Assembly: GCF_026153355.1 (NCBI RefSeq)
Contig: NZ_CP110636.1
Location: 1,674,001-1,738,000 of the forward strand
DNA from: Streptomyces endophytica
GTDB lineage: Bacteria; Actinomycetota; Actinomycetes; Streptomycetales; Streptomycetaceae
Direction of reading: 5' to 3'
DNA: 64,000 bases
In this document: piece by piece, positions 36,915-45,856 of the stretch
Layout: every line of letters starts with the position of its first letter
Numbering within the stretch: the first letter of the stretch is position 1
Notes under the pieces: model-generated
Databases searched by the model: none
What the model saw: the letters and a program-made list of their open reading frames with translations, nothing else
What the model was told of the DNA's origin: nothing
Made by a program: the position numbers and the translations under genes

Positions 36915-39266
36915 TCACCGGCACTTGTGGTGGCGGCACTTGGGGCTCGTTGTCGGTGCGTACGGCGTGGGGGTGGGAGCGGTGGTCGCTCCCTTGCCGT
37001 GCTTGCCGGTTCTGTCGGGCGTGCCGGCCTTTCCGCCCTTCCTGGCGGGGGTGGTGGTCGGGGAGGGTGTGGGGAGGCCCGGCTCGTCGGCGCCGTGGCC
37101 GAGGGGGGCGGGGGCGGGGAAGGGGGTGTCGGGGAGGCCGGCGAGGGCGTCGCTCATGTACCGGGTCCAGATCTCGGTGGGGATGTCGCCGCCGAACACC
37201 TTTTGCAGGCCGCCGACGCCCACCAGGGACTGGAGCTGGGGGTGGGACGCGTCCTCGCGGAAGAGGACCACGGAGGTGGCCAGTTGGCGGGTGTAGCCGA
37301 CGAACCAGGCCGAGTGGTAGTCGTCGGTGGTACCGGTCTTGCCCGCGGCCGTCCTGCCGAGGGCCCTGGCCTTGGTGCCGGTGCCCCGGGCTATCACGCC
37401 CCGGAGGACGTCGGTCACGTTGTCGGCGACGGCCGGCGGCAGTGCCCGTACGGGGGCGGGGGCGGTGAAGCCGGGCAGTGCGGAGCCGTTGTGGGTCACC
37501 TTGGTCACCGAGTAGGGGGTGGCCCGCATACCGGAGGCGGCGAAGGTCGAGTAGGCACCCGCCATGCGGATGGCGCTCGGTGTCGAGGTACCGATGTAGA
37601 AGCCGGCACTGGGGGCGGCGAGGCTGCTGCGGCGCAGGCCGAGGGCTTGCGCCGTCCCCGCCACGTTCCGGTGGCCGACGTCCTCCCCCAGTTGCACGTA
37701 CGGCGTGTTGACCGACTGCTCCATCGCCTTGCGCAGGGAGATGTAGCCCCACCGCCGGGGGGTGTCGTTGTGCTGGTGGAGGAGGCCGGTGGGGTCCTTG
37801 TCGTCGGTGACGTAGTCGCCCTGCCGGTCCTTGATCTTGATGCCGTCGTCACCGTTGAACTTGCTGGCAGGGGTGATCGGCACCGGGGGCCTGCCGGGTC
37901 GCAGGACCGCCCGGTGCTGGAGCGCGGCGGCGAGGACGACGGGTTTGAACGTCGAGCCCACCGGGACGCCGGAGGTGTCGGCGTTGTCCGAGTAGTGGGC
38001 GTGGGCGTAGCCGGGGCCGCCGTAGACGGCGAGGATCCTGCCGGTCGTGGGGTCGACGGAGGCGGCGCCGACCTGGACGTCCCGGTCGACCGACCGGTGG
38101 GCGGGGTCGAGGCGTTGCGCGCGGACCTTGGCGACGGCCCGGGCCAGCTCCGCGGTCCGCTTCCTGTCGAAGGTGGTGTGTATCTGGTAACCGCCCCTGC
38201 TCAGGCTGCTGTCGGTGATCGTCGGGTCGTGTGCCTCGGCGTACGACCGGGCGAGCTGGACCAGGTAGCCGGTCTGGCCCGGGAGACCCGAGCCGAGGGT
38301 CCACTTCCTGGGTGCCGGGAATCCCGCGGCCGCGTACCGTGCCCGCTCGCCCGGCGTCAGCTTGCCGATCTTCACCATCCGGTCGAGCACCCAGGACCAG
38401 CGTGCCCGCGCCTTCGCCCGGGCCGTGGGGTCGGAGTCCGCGTGCTGGAAGAGGCTCGGCTCGTTGACCGCCGCGGCGAGGAAGGCGCCCTGGCTCGCAT
38501 TGAGCTTCTGCACCGGAAGGCCGTAGTACATGCGGGCCGCGGCCTGGATGCCGTTGGCCTGCCGGCCGAAGAAGCACGTGTTCAGATACCCCTGGAGGAT
38601 CTGCTGCTTGCTCATGGCGGCGCCGATCTTGGTGGAGATCAGCAGTTCCCTGATCTTCCGCGAGACCGTCTGCGACTGGTCCAGGTAGGTGTTCTTGACG
38701 AACTGCTGGGTGATCGTCGACCCGGACTGCACGGTGCCGCCCTCGGCCATGTGGACGACGGCGCGGAGGACGCCTTGCGGGTCGATGCCCGGGTCGGTGT
38801 AGAAGGAGGCGTTCTCCGCGGCGATGAAGTCCCACCGCACGTCGGCGGGGACCTGGGAGAGCGGGACGTTCTGCCGGTTCACGCTGCCGTCGGTCGCCAG
38901 GACCCTGCCGTCCGACCAGTAGTAGACGTTGTTCTGCAGCAGGGTCGAGGGGTTGGGGTCGGGGATGGTGACCGTGGCGTAGGCATAGCCGACGGCCGCC
39001 GCCGTGCCGCCGAAGAAGAACAGGAAGAGCGCCAGCAGTTGCCGCATCGACGGCAGCCAGCGGCGCGGGCCCGTCCTGCCCCGGTGCGGGTAGTCGATCC
39101 ACCGTCTCTTCTCCGGCCCCTTCTCCGGCGCCGTTCTCCGGGCACGGCGTGACGTGCCCGGTCCGTGGGGCCGGTGCCGCGAGGGGCGGTGGCCCGTGGT
39201 GCGGACGCCCTCGGCAGGCGTGCCGCCACGGGACTGCTGCGACGGTCGGCGCCGGTGTCCGCTCAT
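36915..39266 (-). CDS. class A penicillin-binding protein (transglycosylase/transpeptidase)
   Basis: About 783 residues. A basic cytoplasmic tail (1-72) and one membrane helix (LLALFLFFFGGTAAAVGYAY) precede the GT51 domain: AAENASFYTDPGIDPQG with the catalytic Glu, SGSTITQQFVKN, and KIRELLISTKI. The transpeptidase domain has the SxxK nucleophile in GSTFKPVV, the SVN triad member in EQSVNTPYVQ, and KTGTT. The tail is Pro/Thr/Lys-rich with His-Cys near the end. Polymerises and cross-links peptidoglycan outside the membrane. Upstream of it on the same strand is the glycan synthase gene. Confidence 0.95.
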   Translation of the reverse strand: MSGHRRRPSQQSRGGTPAEGVRTTGHRPSRHRPHGPGTSRRARRTAPEKGPEKRRWIDYPHRGRTGPRRWLPSMRQLLALFLFFFGGTAAAVGYAYATVTIPDPNPSTLLQNNVYYWSDGRVLATDGSVNRQNVPLSQVPADVRWDFIAAENASFYTDPGIDPQGVLRAVVHMAEGGTVQSGSTITQQFVKNTYLDQSQTVSRKIRELLISTKIGAAMSKQQILQGYLNTCFFGRQANGIQAAARMYYGLPVQKLNASQGAFLAAAVNEPSLFQHADSDPTARAKARARWSWVLDRMVKIGKLTPGERARYAAAGFPAPRKWTLGSGLPGQTGYLVQLARSYAEAHDPTITDSSLSRGGYQIHTTFDRKRTAELARAVAKVRAQRLDPAHRSVDRDVQVGAASVDPTTGRILAVYGGPGYAHAHYSDNADTSGVPVGSTFKPVVLAAALQHRAVLRPGRPPVPITPASKFNGDDGIKIKDRQGDYVTDDKDPTGLLHQHNDTPRRWGYISLRKAMEQSVNTPYVQLGEDVGHRNVAGTAQALGLRRSSLAAPSAGFYIGTSTPSAIRMAGAYSTFAASGMRATPYSVTKVTHNGSALPGFTAPAPVRALPPAVADNVTDVLRGVIARGTGTKARALGRTAAGKTGTTDDYHSAWFVGYTRQLATSVVLFREDASHPQLQSLVGVGGLQKVFGGDIPTEIWTRYMSDALAGLPDTPFPAPAPLGHGADEPGLPTPSPTTTPARKGGKAGTPDRTGKHGKGATTAPTPTPYAPTTSPKCRHHKCR

Positions 39267-39286
39267 GGGCTCGGATCACGGTCCTC

Positions 39287-39326
39287 TCGGTAGAACTCGG
39301 TAGAACTCGGTGCGACTCGGTGCGAG
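39287..39326. repeat. 10-bp tandem repeat before the PBP gene
   Basis: Four decamers ending in ACTCGG (TAGAACTCGG twice, then TGCGACTCGG and a partial). Lies 20 bp upstream of the PBP start. Confidence 0.65.
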
Positions 39327-39375
39327 TGCGTGATGTCGTGTGGTGCGGGCTGCCGGAAATCGATGGGGGTGGGGG

Positions 39376-41811
39376 TTACCGGTAGCCGTGGTGAGGTGGG
39401 GGCTGCGGAGGGACGTCGTGGGGTTCCGCCCGGTGGAAGCGGTCGTACGGTGCCGGCCGGTGGAAGTCGGCGTACACCTCCGGCTGGTGGAAGGGGTCGT
39501 ACGGCGCCGGCTGCGGCGGGGCCTCGTACGGCGCCGGCTGCGGCAGGGCCTCGTACGGCGCCGGCTGCGGCAGGGCCTCGTACGGCGCCGGCTGCACGGG
39601 GGCGGGATCCTGCCCGGGCAGACCGTGGCCGGGCGCCTCGGCGCCCGCCGGGGCCCGCAGGCTGCCGTACCGCTCCATCCGCTGCCATCTCAGGCGGGAG
39701 CCCGAAACGGCGGTGAAGACGGACTGGATCACCACCAGGTACATCAGCTGCCGGTAGACCAACTGCTGCAACGGCAGGCTCCACAGCGGGCCGGGCCGTT
39801 CCCCGTCCAGGTGGAACGCGTAGCGGCCCATCAGGAGTTGCAGCAGCAGGAAGGCCAGCCAGAGCCCGATGATCCGGACCGGGTCGAGGAAGAGCAGCCC
39901 GTACAGGGCGAAGATGTCCACGACGGGGGCGAGCAGGGGCAGCAGGACCTGGAAGAGGAGGAGGTAGACCAGGCCGCGGCGGCCGAGCTTCCCGGCAGCG
40001 CCGCGCTGCACCAAGGCGCCACGGTGCTTCCACATCGCCTGCAGGGTTCCGTAGCACCAGCGGTACCGCTGCCGCCACAGGGCGTTCAGTGACGCGGGCG
40101 CCTCCGTCCAGGCCACCGCGCCCTCCTCGTACACCACGCGCCAGCCGGCGCGGCACAGCGCCATGGTGAGGTCGGTGTCCTCGGCGAGGGTGACGTCGCT
40201 GACGCCGCCGAGGGCGAGCAGCGCCCGGCGGCGGAACGCGCCGACCGCCCCAGGGACGGTCGGCATGCACTCGGCGAGGTCGAACAGGCGGCGGTCGAGG
40301 TTGAAACCGACCACGTACTCGATGTGCTGCCAACGGCCCAGCAGGCCACCGCGGTTGACGACCTTGGCGTTGCCCGAGACGGCGCCCACCCGGGGATCGG
40401 CGAAGGGCTGCACGATCGTGCGGACGGTGTCGGATTCGAAGACCGTGTCGCCGTCGACCATGACCACCAGCTCGCACGCGGCGGCGGCGAGCCCCGTGTT
40501 GAGCGCGGCGGGCTTGCCCGCGTTCTGCTGCCGGATCACCCGCACCCCCGGCAGGTGGAGCGACTCCACCAGGTCGGCGGTGCCGTCGGTGGAACCGTCG
40601 TCCACCACGATGATCTCCACCGGATGGTCCGAGGCGAGCAGTGAGCGCACGGCCGCCTCGATCCCGGCGCTCTCGTTGTACGCGGGCACGATGACGCTGA
40701 CCGGTTCGGTCACCGGCGGCCCCCAGGACCGGCCGCGGGGGCCCGTCCGCAGCCGCCGGTGCCGGCGGGCCGCGATCAGCACGACCGCCGCGCGCAGCAC
40801 GCTGATCGCTCCGGCCGCGTACATCAGCACGCCGAGCATCCACACGGTCCAGTCGCCCCCCTGCAGCAGCCCGATGAGGGCCACGCCTTGCAGATGGTCG
40901 CCGGGCCCGGCGGGCCGGACCGGCGCGGCCATGCCGACCGAGGCGCCGACCGTGGCGAACCGGAAGCCCTGCGCCTTGAGCCTCGGGATCAGGGCGCCCA
41001 GCGCGGCGACGGTCTGTGAGCGGTCACCGCCGCCGTCGTGCATCAACACGATCTGCCCGGCGTGGCCGTGGGGTGTGGCGTGGGCGAGGACACGGTGCAC
41101 TCCGGGGCGCTGCCAGTCCTCGGCGTCCCGGGTGGCGAGCACCGTGACGTAGCCGGCCGTGTCCGCCTGCCGGAGGACGGACCAGTCGGCGTCGTTCAGC
41201 GCGTCGTTCTCCGAGGAGTACGGCGGCCTGAGCAGTGCGGTGGTGACCCCCGCGGCGCCGGCCACCGCCAGCTGCGTCTCCCGCAGCTCCAGGGAACGCT
41301 GCCAGGGGGCGAGGTGGGCCAGGTCGGAATGGGTGAAGGTGTGGATGCCGATCTGGTGGCCCTCGGCGACGATCCGGCGGACCAGCTCCGGGTGGGCCAC
41401 GACCTGGGTCCCGACGACGAAGAACGTCGCGTGCACGTGGTTGCGGCGCAGTACGTCCAGGATGCGCGGCGTCCAGACGGGGTCGGGGCCGTCGTCGAAG
41501 GTGAGGGCGAGGGTGCGGTCCTTGACCCGGGCGGTGTGCGCGGAGGTGGCGGCGTCCGCGATCACGGGGCCGCCGTGGGTCACCCGACCGGGCACCGCCT
41601 CGTGCCGTCCCCGGGCACCGGTCACGGCGTCCGAGGTGATCTTGAACATGTGGTGGGTGTAGCCCTGGAGCAGGAGGGCCGTCGACAGGGTCACCACGAG
41701 CACGCTCAGCAGGAGCCAGTGGGCGCGGGGGGTGATCCGGCGGGTGCGGCCGTGGCGGCGGGCAGGAGCGTTGCGGTGTCGGCGGTCGGTCACGTCGGGG
41801 CCTTGGGTCAC
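39376..41811 (-). CDS. bifunctional polysaccharide deacetylase / GT2 glycan synthase (MatB-like)
   Basis: About 811 residues. An N-terminal membrane helix leads to an extracellular NodB-type deacetylase (ALTFDDGPDPVWTPRILD, HTFTHSDL metal His pair, LRPPY, VLMHDGGGDRSQT). Two further helices lead to a processive GT2 domain: VSVIVPAYNES, EIIVVDDGSTDGTADLV, VMVDGDTVFESDTV, the acceptor/catalytic TLAEDTDLTMALC and the QRYRW motif. Membrane helices close the channel. Such fusions make and partly deacetylate poly-beta-1,6-GlcNAc-like glycans; MatB of S. lividans has this architecture. GTG 41811 overlaps the upstream gene stop. The C-terminus carries QPAPYEALP repeats. Confidence 0.9.
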   Translation of the reverse strand: MTQGPDVTDRRHRNAPARRHGRTRRITPRAHWLLLSVLVVTLSTALLLQGYTHHMFKITSDAVTGARGRHEAVPGRVTHGGPVIADAATSAHTARVKDRTLALTFDDGPDPVWTPRILDVLRRNHVHATFFVVGTQVVAHPELVRRIVAEGHQIGIHTFTHSDLAHLAPWQRSLELRETQLAVAGAAGVTTALLRPPYSSENDALNDADWSVLRQADTAGYVTVLATRDAEDWQRPGVHRVLAHATPHGHAGQIVLMHDGGGDRSQTVAALGALIPRLKAQGFRFATVGASVGMAAPVRPAGPGDHLQGVALIGLLQGGDWTVWMLGVLMYAAGAISVLRAAVVLIAARRHRRLRTGPRGRSWGPPVTEPVSVIVPAYNESAGIEAAVRSLLASDHPVEIIVVDDGSTDGTADLVESLHLPGVRVIRQQNAGKPAALNTGLAAAACELVVMVDGDTVFESDTVRTIVQPFADPRVGAVSGNAKVVNRGGLLGRWQHIEYVVGFNLDRRLFDLAECMPTVPGAVGAFRRRALLALGGVSDVTLAEDTDLTMALCRAGWRVVYEEGAVAWTEAPASLNALWRQRYRWCYGTLQAMWKHRGALVQRGAAGKLGRRGLVYLLLFQVLLPLLAPVVDIFALYGLLFLDPVRIIGLWLAFLLLQLLMGRYAFHLDGERPGPLWSLPLQQLVYRQLMYLVVIQSVFTAVSGSRLRWQRMERYGSLRAPAGAEAPGHGLPGQDPAPVQPAPYEALPQPAPYEALPQPAPYEAPPQPAPYDPFHQPEVYADFHRPAPYDRFHRAEPHDVPPQPPPHHGYR
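39497..39598. repeat. 27-bp tandem repeat encoding QPAPYEALP
   Basis: Units begin at 39497, 39524, 39551 and 39578 with the shared core TCGTACGGCGCCGGCTGC. They encode near-identical nonapeptides in the cytoplasmic tail of the glycan synthase. Confidence 0.85.
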
Positions 41812-42632
41812 TTCACGGGCTTGTGGGACGAGCCGAGGGCACGCCCCTTGGGGGCGGGGGTGGCGGCCCTGGTGGGGGCGGCGGTCGTGGACGGCGCGGC
41901 CGTGGGCCGGGACGGGGCCACCGGGCCGGCGGAGGCTGTCGGCCGGCCGGTGGGGCCGGGGGTCTTCCGCCCCGCGGTGCCGGAGTCCGTCGCGGTGGGG
42001 CTCGCGCTCCGCGCCGGGTGTCCGGTGCCGGTCGAGGGGTCGGGTGCGGTCGCCGTGGGCCTGGCCGAGTGCGCGGAGTCCGCGTGCGGGACGAACGGAG
42101 AGCTGATGCTGGGGCCGCCCAGCATCGTGCTGATCAGCACGGCGACATAGCCGCCGGCGGGGATCACCAGCAGCCGGGCGGCGCGGAGCACGCGGCGCTG
42201 GCGTCGCCCCGAGGAGTCGACGAAGACGGGCCGCGCCGACTCGCTCTGGGGCTCGTCGGGTGCCGGCACGGGGTGATCGGGCGCGTCGAACACCGGGAAC
42301 TGCGCTGTGTCGGACACCGGGAGCTGGTCCGTGCCGAACGCCGGGAGCTCGGCCGTCAGGACGTCACCGTGCGGGTAGTCGTCCCATGCCGTCGTGGCCT
42401 GCGCCGTCCGGTGCGTCCACGGCGCGGGCGCTACCTCGTTCCAGGCCGGCGGGGCGGCCGTGCCGGTGGTGACGCCCGTGACGCCCCCTCCGTACGCGCC
42501 CCCGTAGGCGGGCTCGTGGCCGTAGACGGGCTCGTGGCCATAGGCAGGCTCGTGGCCATAGGCATAGCTGTAGCCGGCGCCGCCGTACGGATCCTCGCCG
42601 TACACCGCTCCGCTTCCGTCCGTCCACCGCAC
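41808..42632 (-). CDS. single-pass membrane protein upstream of glycan synthase
   Basis: About 274 residues. The N-terminal cytoplasmic half contains AYGHEP repeats and Gly/Tyr-rich sequence, then Pro/Asp/Phe motifs (FGTDQLPVSDTAQFPVFDAP). A basic stretch RRQRRVLRAARL is followed by one membrane helix (LLVIPAGGYVAVLISTMLG) and a Ser/Thr/Pro-rich outer tail of about 130 residues. No enzyme motif. It overlaps the glycan synthase gene by GTGA, so the two are made together; a scaffold or partner role is inferred. GTG 42632 is preceded by AGGGGAC. Confidence 0.78.
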   Translation of the reverse strand: MRWTDGSGAVYGEDPYGGAGYSYAYGHEPAYGHEPVYGHEPAYGGAYGGGVTGVTTGTAAPPAWNEVAPAPWTHRTAQATTAWDDYPHGDVLTAELPAFGTDQLPVSDTAQFPVFDAPDHPVPAPDEPQSESARPVFVDSSGRRQRRVLRAARLLVIPAGGYVAVLISTMLGGPSISSPFVPHADSAHSARPTATAPDPSTGTGHPARSASPTATDSGTAGRKTPGPTGRPTASAGPVAPSRPTAAPSTTAAPTRAATPAPKGRALGSSHKPVK

Positions 42633-42831
42633 GAGTCGTGTCCCCTGTCCTGGCCGACCGACGCGGTCGCCCGCATGAAGAGAGCGCACGCGGCCGGAAG
42701 TGTTACACCCCTGCCCACGCTGCAGCGACGTGAAGGACCCCTGGACGTCGTGACACTTTTGTGAGGGCGGACGCTGTTCACCATGGGAACCGCCGTGACG
42801 ACCGGAGCACGGAGGCCGACACGGACCCGCA

Positions 42832-43491
42832 ATGAACCCGGTGCGAACGAGGACAGTCTTGGGCCAGGCAGGGCAACCCCGGCGCGCGAAGACGTACGAC
42901 GGGGAATTGGGCACAGCGGTCGCGCAGGCCCAGGACGGCGACGAGGCCGCCTTCGCGGTGGCCTACCGGCTCGTGCAGCCGGGCCTGCTCGGCTATCTGC
43001 ACGGGCTGGTCGGTGCGGACGCGGAGGACGTGGCCTCCGACGCCTGGCTGGAGATAGCCCGCGACCTCGGACGCTTCCAGGGGGACGGGGCCGGGTTCCG
43101 CGGCTGGACCGCGGCCATCGCCCGGCACCGGGCACTGGACCACCTGCGCCGCCAGCGCGTGCGGCCCCGGGCCGGCGGGACCGAACAGGACGTGCTGAAC
43201 CTGCCCGGACCGCACGACACCCATGACCAGGCCCTGGAATCCCTCTCCACCGAGCACGCCCTGGAGCTGGTCCGCCGACTGCCGCGTGACCAGGCCGAGG
43301 CGGTGCTCCTGCGGGTCGTCGTGGGTCTGGACGGTCCTGCCGCAGCACGCATCCTCGGCAAGCGCCCGGGAGCGGTGCGCACGGCCGCCCACCGGGGCCT
43401 GAAGCGTCTCGCCCGCCAGCTGGGTGTCGGCGGCGAGGCGGACGAGGGTGTGACGGATGGGGCTTCCCGAACGCTGGGGAAGTCGGAATGA
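42832..43491 (+). CDS. ECF-like RNA polymerase sigma factor
   Basis: About 219 residues. Region 2: VAQAQDGDEAAFAVAYRLVQ, GADAEDVASDAWLEIARDL, FRGWTAAIARHRALDHLRR. Region 4: LVRRLPRDQAEAVLLRVVVG, LDGPAAARILGKRPGAVRTA. ATG 42832 is given; TTG 42859 with GAGGA 5 nt upstream is an equally good start. Overlaps the next gene by ATGA. Divergent from the glycan synthase operon across 200 bp, so it may control those genes. Confidence 0.9.
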   Translation: MNPVRTRTVLGQAGQPRRAKTYDGELGTAVAQAQDGDEAAFAVAYRLVQPGLLGYLHGLVGADAEDVASDAWLEIARDLGRFQGDGAGFRGWTAAIARHRALDHLRRQRVRPRAGGTEQDVLNLPGPHDTHDQALESLSTEHALELVRRLPRDQAEAVLLRVVVGLDGPAAARILGKRPGAVRTAAHRGLKRLARQLGVGGEADEGVTDGASRTLGKSE

Positions 43492-44390
43492 ACGACGAGG
43501 GCGACAGTGGACGGCCGAAAGGCGTCGAGCCCGGCACCTCGACGGATCGAAACGGTCGGACGAGAACGGAAGCGGACATGGGTGAACGGCTGAGCGGCGA
43601 CGGAGCACCGGCCCGTCACCGGCATGGGCACCCTGACGGCAGCGTGTCCGGCCCGCCGGACGCGCCTGACTCCGCGACGCTGCAAACGGTGCTGGGCGCC
43701 GCCCTACGCACGCACCGCCCCGATCCCGAGGCCGAGCAGCGGGCCCTGGCCGCCTTCCGGGCGGCCGGTCACGGCACGGACGGGCGCCGGGCACGGACCC
43801 GGCGCCGGGACGACTGGCGGCCGCGCGAGGAGCGGCGGGTCCGGCGCCCGGCACGGTTGACGTTCGGCGTGGTGTTCGCCGGCCTCACGCTGGGCGGTGT
43901 CGCGGTCGCGGCCGTCGGTTCGGCCGGCTCGTCCACCGACGGTGCCGGTACCGGTCGGGGGAGCACGCACCCCTCTGCGGTGGCCCCGAGCCGGCCGGGC
44001 GGTACGGCCTCGCCGTCGCCCTCCGGCCGCCCCGGCCCCACGGACCGCCTCTCCCGCGCCCGGGACACCGAGGCCCACTGCCGCGCCTACAAGCAGGTCG
44101 AAGGGCACGGCAAAGCCCTCGATGCGACGGCCTGGAAGCGGCTCGTCGCGGCCGCCGGCGGAAAGGACAAGGTCGCCGCGTACTGCTCCGCGCAGCTGAC
44201 GCGGGCGACGGGCGCGCCGAGCGGGCCGGCCGGCACGGGCAAACCCGGCAAGGGCGCCGCGAACGCCGGCAACGGCGCGGCGAGGAACGCCGGCGGCAAC
44301 GCCACGCCCGACGCCAACCCCGGCAGCACGCACAACCCGACCGGGAACGGCCAGCCGAGCGAGGGGAGCGGCGGCGGGAAGCACCAGTAG
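43488..44390 (+). CDS. membrane protein, possible anti-sigma partner
   Basis: About 300 residues. A cytoplasmic N-terminal part ending in the basic run RRVRRPARL, one membrane helix (TFGVVFAGLTLGGVAVAAVG), and an outer part with a small folded-looking segment (AHCRAYKQVEGHGKALDATA, WKRLVAAAGGKDKVAAYC) containing two Cys, then a Gly/Asn/Ala-rich tail. The segment LQTVLGAALRTHRPDPEAEQ before the helix could be the sigma-binding region. The ATGA overlap with the sigma gene supports the partnership; no known anti-sigma motif is seen. Confidence 0.8.
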   Translation: MNDEGDSGRPKGVEPGTSTDRNGRTRTEADMGERLSGDGAPARHRHGHPDGSVSGPPDAPDSATLQTVLGAALRTHRPDPEAEQRALAAFRAAGHGTDGRRARTRRRDDWRPREERRVRRPARLTFGVVFAGLTLGGVAVAAVGSAGSSTDGAGTGRGSTHPSAVAPSRPGGTASPSPSGRPGPTDRLSRARDTEAHCRAYKQVEGHGKALDATAWKRLVAAAGGKDKVAAYCSAQLTRATGAPSGPAGTGKPGKGAANAGNGAARNAGGNATPDANPGSTHNPTGNGQPSEGSGGGKHQ

Positions 44391-44491
44391 CCCCCCGGGG
44401 AACGGTCGGTCTGCCGACGAGCGGGTGGCCGGAGTTCGGAGCCCGGATCGCGGGGTGACGGCGGCTCTCCGCGCCTGCCCAGCAGCAGCCC

Positions 44492-44522
44492 AAGGGCCCG
44501 ACCGGTTTGCGGTCGGGCCCTT
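44492..44522. terminator. bidirectional terminator, 13-bp stem
   Basis: AAGGGCCCGACCG / CGGTCGGGCCCTT with loop GTTTG between convergent genes. Confidence 0.82.
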
Positions 44523-44536
44523 CGTGGTTCTCGTTC

Positions 44537-45856
44537 TCAGCCGGCGGCCCGCTCGTCCGCTCGCGGCGGCGCACCGGGGTCTTCCGGTGGTGGTGGCAGG
44601 TCGCGTAGGCGGGTCACCGGGGACAGGGCGAGGGGGATCAGGACGGCGGCGGAGGCGGTTGCCGCCACGGCCAGTGCGCCGTGGGCGCCGATCCGGCCGG
44701 AGAGGAGGCCCGCGGCCAGGCCGCCGAGGGCGCCGCCGCCGAACAGCAGGGTGCGGAAGGCCGCCGTCATCCGGCCCATCATCGACGGCGGGGTACTGGC
44801 CTGGCGGAGGCTGACGATGAGGACGCCGGCGACGCCGAGTCCGAGGTAGGTGGTGAAGAAGGAGAGGACGAACATCCCCAGCATCACCGGTCTGGGGCCG
44901 GCGGCCAGGGCGATCAGCGCCGGGCCGATGAGGAGGGCGGACTGGGCGACGAGGTAGACGAGGCCGAGCCGGAAGCGCCGGATGACCTTGCGGGAGATCG
45001 CCGCGCCGATCAGGCCGCCCACGGAGGCGGTGGCGAGGATGCCGCCGAGAGTCGTCGAGTCCAGGTGCAGGTCGCGCGTTCCGTACAGCAGGAACATCGT
45101 CCACACGGTGATCATGGAGAAGTTGCAGCAGAACCCGATCAGGGCCAGCGACCGCAGGACCGGGTTCCTCAGTACCCAGCGCAAGCCGTCCCGGAGTTCG
45201 GTCGGCAGGTGCCGTCGTGCGGCCGGCGGTTCGGGGCGCGGCTCGGGCGTGCGGATGAGCAGCAACGAGATCAGCGACACCAGATAGGAGAACGCGTCGA
45301 CGATCAGCGCCACGGGTGCGGTCAGGGCGCCGACCAGGACGCCCGCGAGCCCGGGCCCCGCCACATCGGCCGCCGATGAGCTCATCCCCATCTTGGCGCC
45401 GGCTTCGACGTAGTGGCGGGGGTCGCGTACGAGCGTGGGGACGTACGACATCCAGCTCACGTCGAACAGCACCGAGGCGACGCCGACGGTGCAGGCGATC
45501 ACCAGCAGCGGGACCAGGCCGAGCGCGTCCGTCCAGTACAGAACGGGGACGAGGGCCAGCAGGAGCATCCGGACGAGGTTGGCGCCGAGCATGAGGCGGC
45601 GCCGTCGGGACCGGTCCGCCCACACCCCGAAGACCAGGGCGAGCCCGAGGTACGGGACGAGTTGCAGGAACCGCAGGACGCCCAGCTGCTCGTCGGTGGC
45701 GTGGAAGGCGTTGAGCGCGGTCAGCGGCAGCGCGAGGTTCGTGACCTGGGTACCGAGGAGCGAGAGGGTCTCGCCGCACCAGAACCTGAGGAAGTCGCCG
45801 TTGCGCCAGAGGCTTTCCGTGGCCGGTTCCCCGGTGCGGGCCTGTGTGGCGGTCAT
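44537..45856 (-). CDS. MFS efflux transporter
   Basis: About 439 residues and twelve membrane helices. Typical of the MFS-3/enterobactin-exporter-like group: FLRFWCGETLSLLGTQVTN, the loop motif GVWADRSRRRRLMLG, ISRKVIRRFRLGLVYLVAQ. ATG 45856 overlaps the aminotransferase stop (ATGA), so it is co-translated with it. The pair suggests export of a product or analogue of the aminotransferase substrate, under control of the MocR regulator. Confidence 0.9.
   Translation of the reverse strand: MTATQARTGEPATESLWRNGDFLRFWCGETLSLLGTQVTNLALPLTALNAFHATDEQLGVLRFLQLVPYLGLALVFGVWADRSRRRRLMLGANLVRMLLLALVPVLYWTDALGLVPLLVIACTVGVASVLFDVSWMSYVPTLVRDPRHYVEAGAKMGMSSSAADVAGPGLAGVLVGALTAPVALIVDAFSYLVSLISLLLIRTPEPRPEPPAARRHLPTELRDGLRWVLRNPVLRSLALIGFCCNFSMITVWTMFLLYGTRDLHLDSTTLGGILATASVGGLIGAAISRKVIRRFRLGLVYLVAQSALLIGPALIALAAGPRPVMLGMFVLSFFTTYLGLGVAGVLIVSLRQASTPPSMMGRMTAAFRTLLFGGGALGGLAAGLLSGRIGAHGALAVAATASAAVLIPLALSPVTRLRDLPPPPEDPGAPPRADERAAG

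Noticed and set aside
36915..39266. PBP glycosyltransferase domain inactive because its first motif is ENxxFYTDPG rather than EDxxFxxHxG
   Set aside because: The catalytic Glu, STITQQ and KIRE motifs are present, and such variants occur in actinobacterial PBPs.
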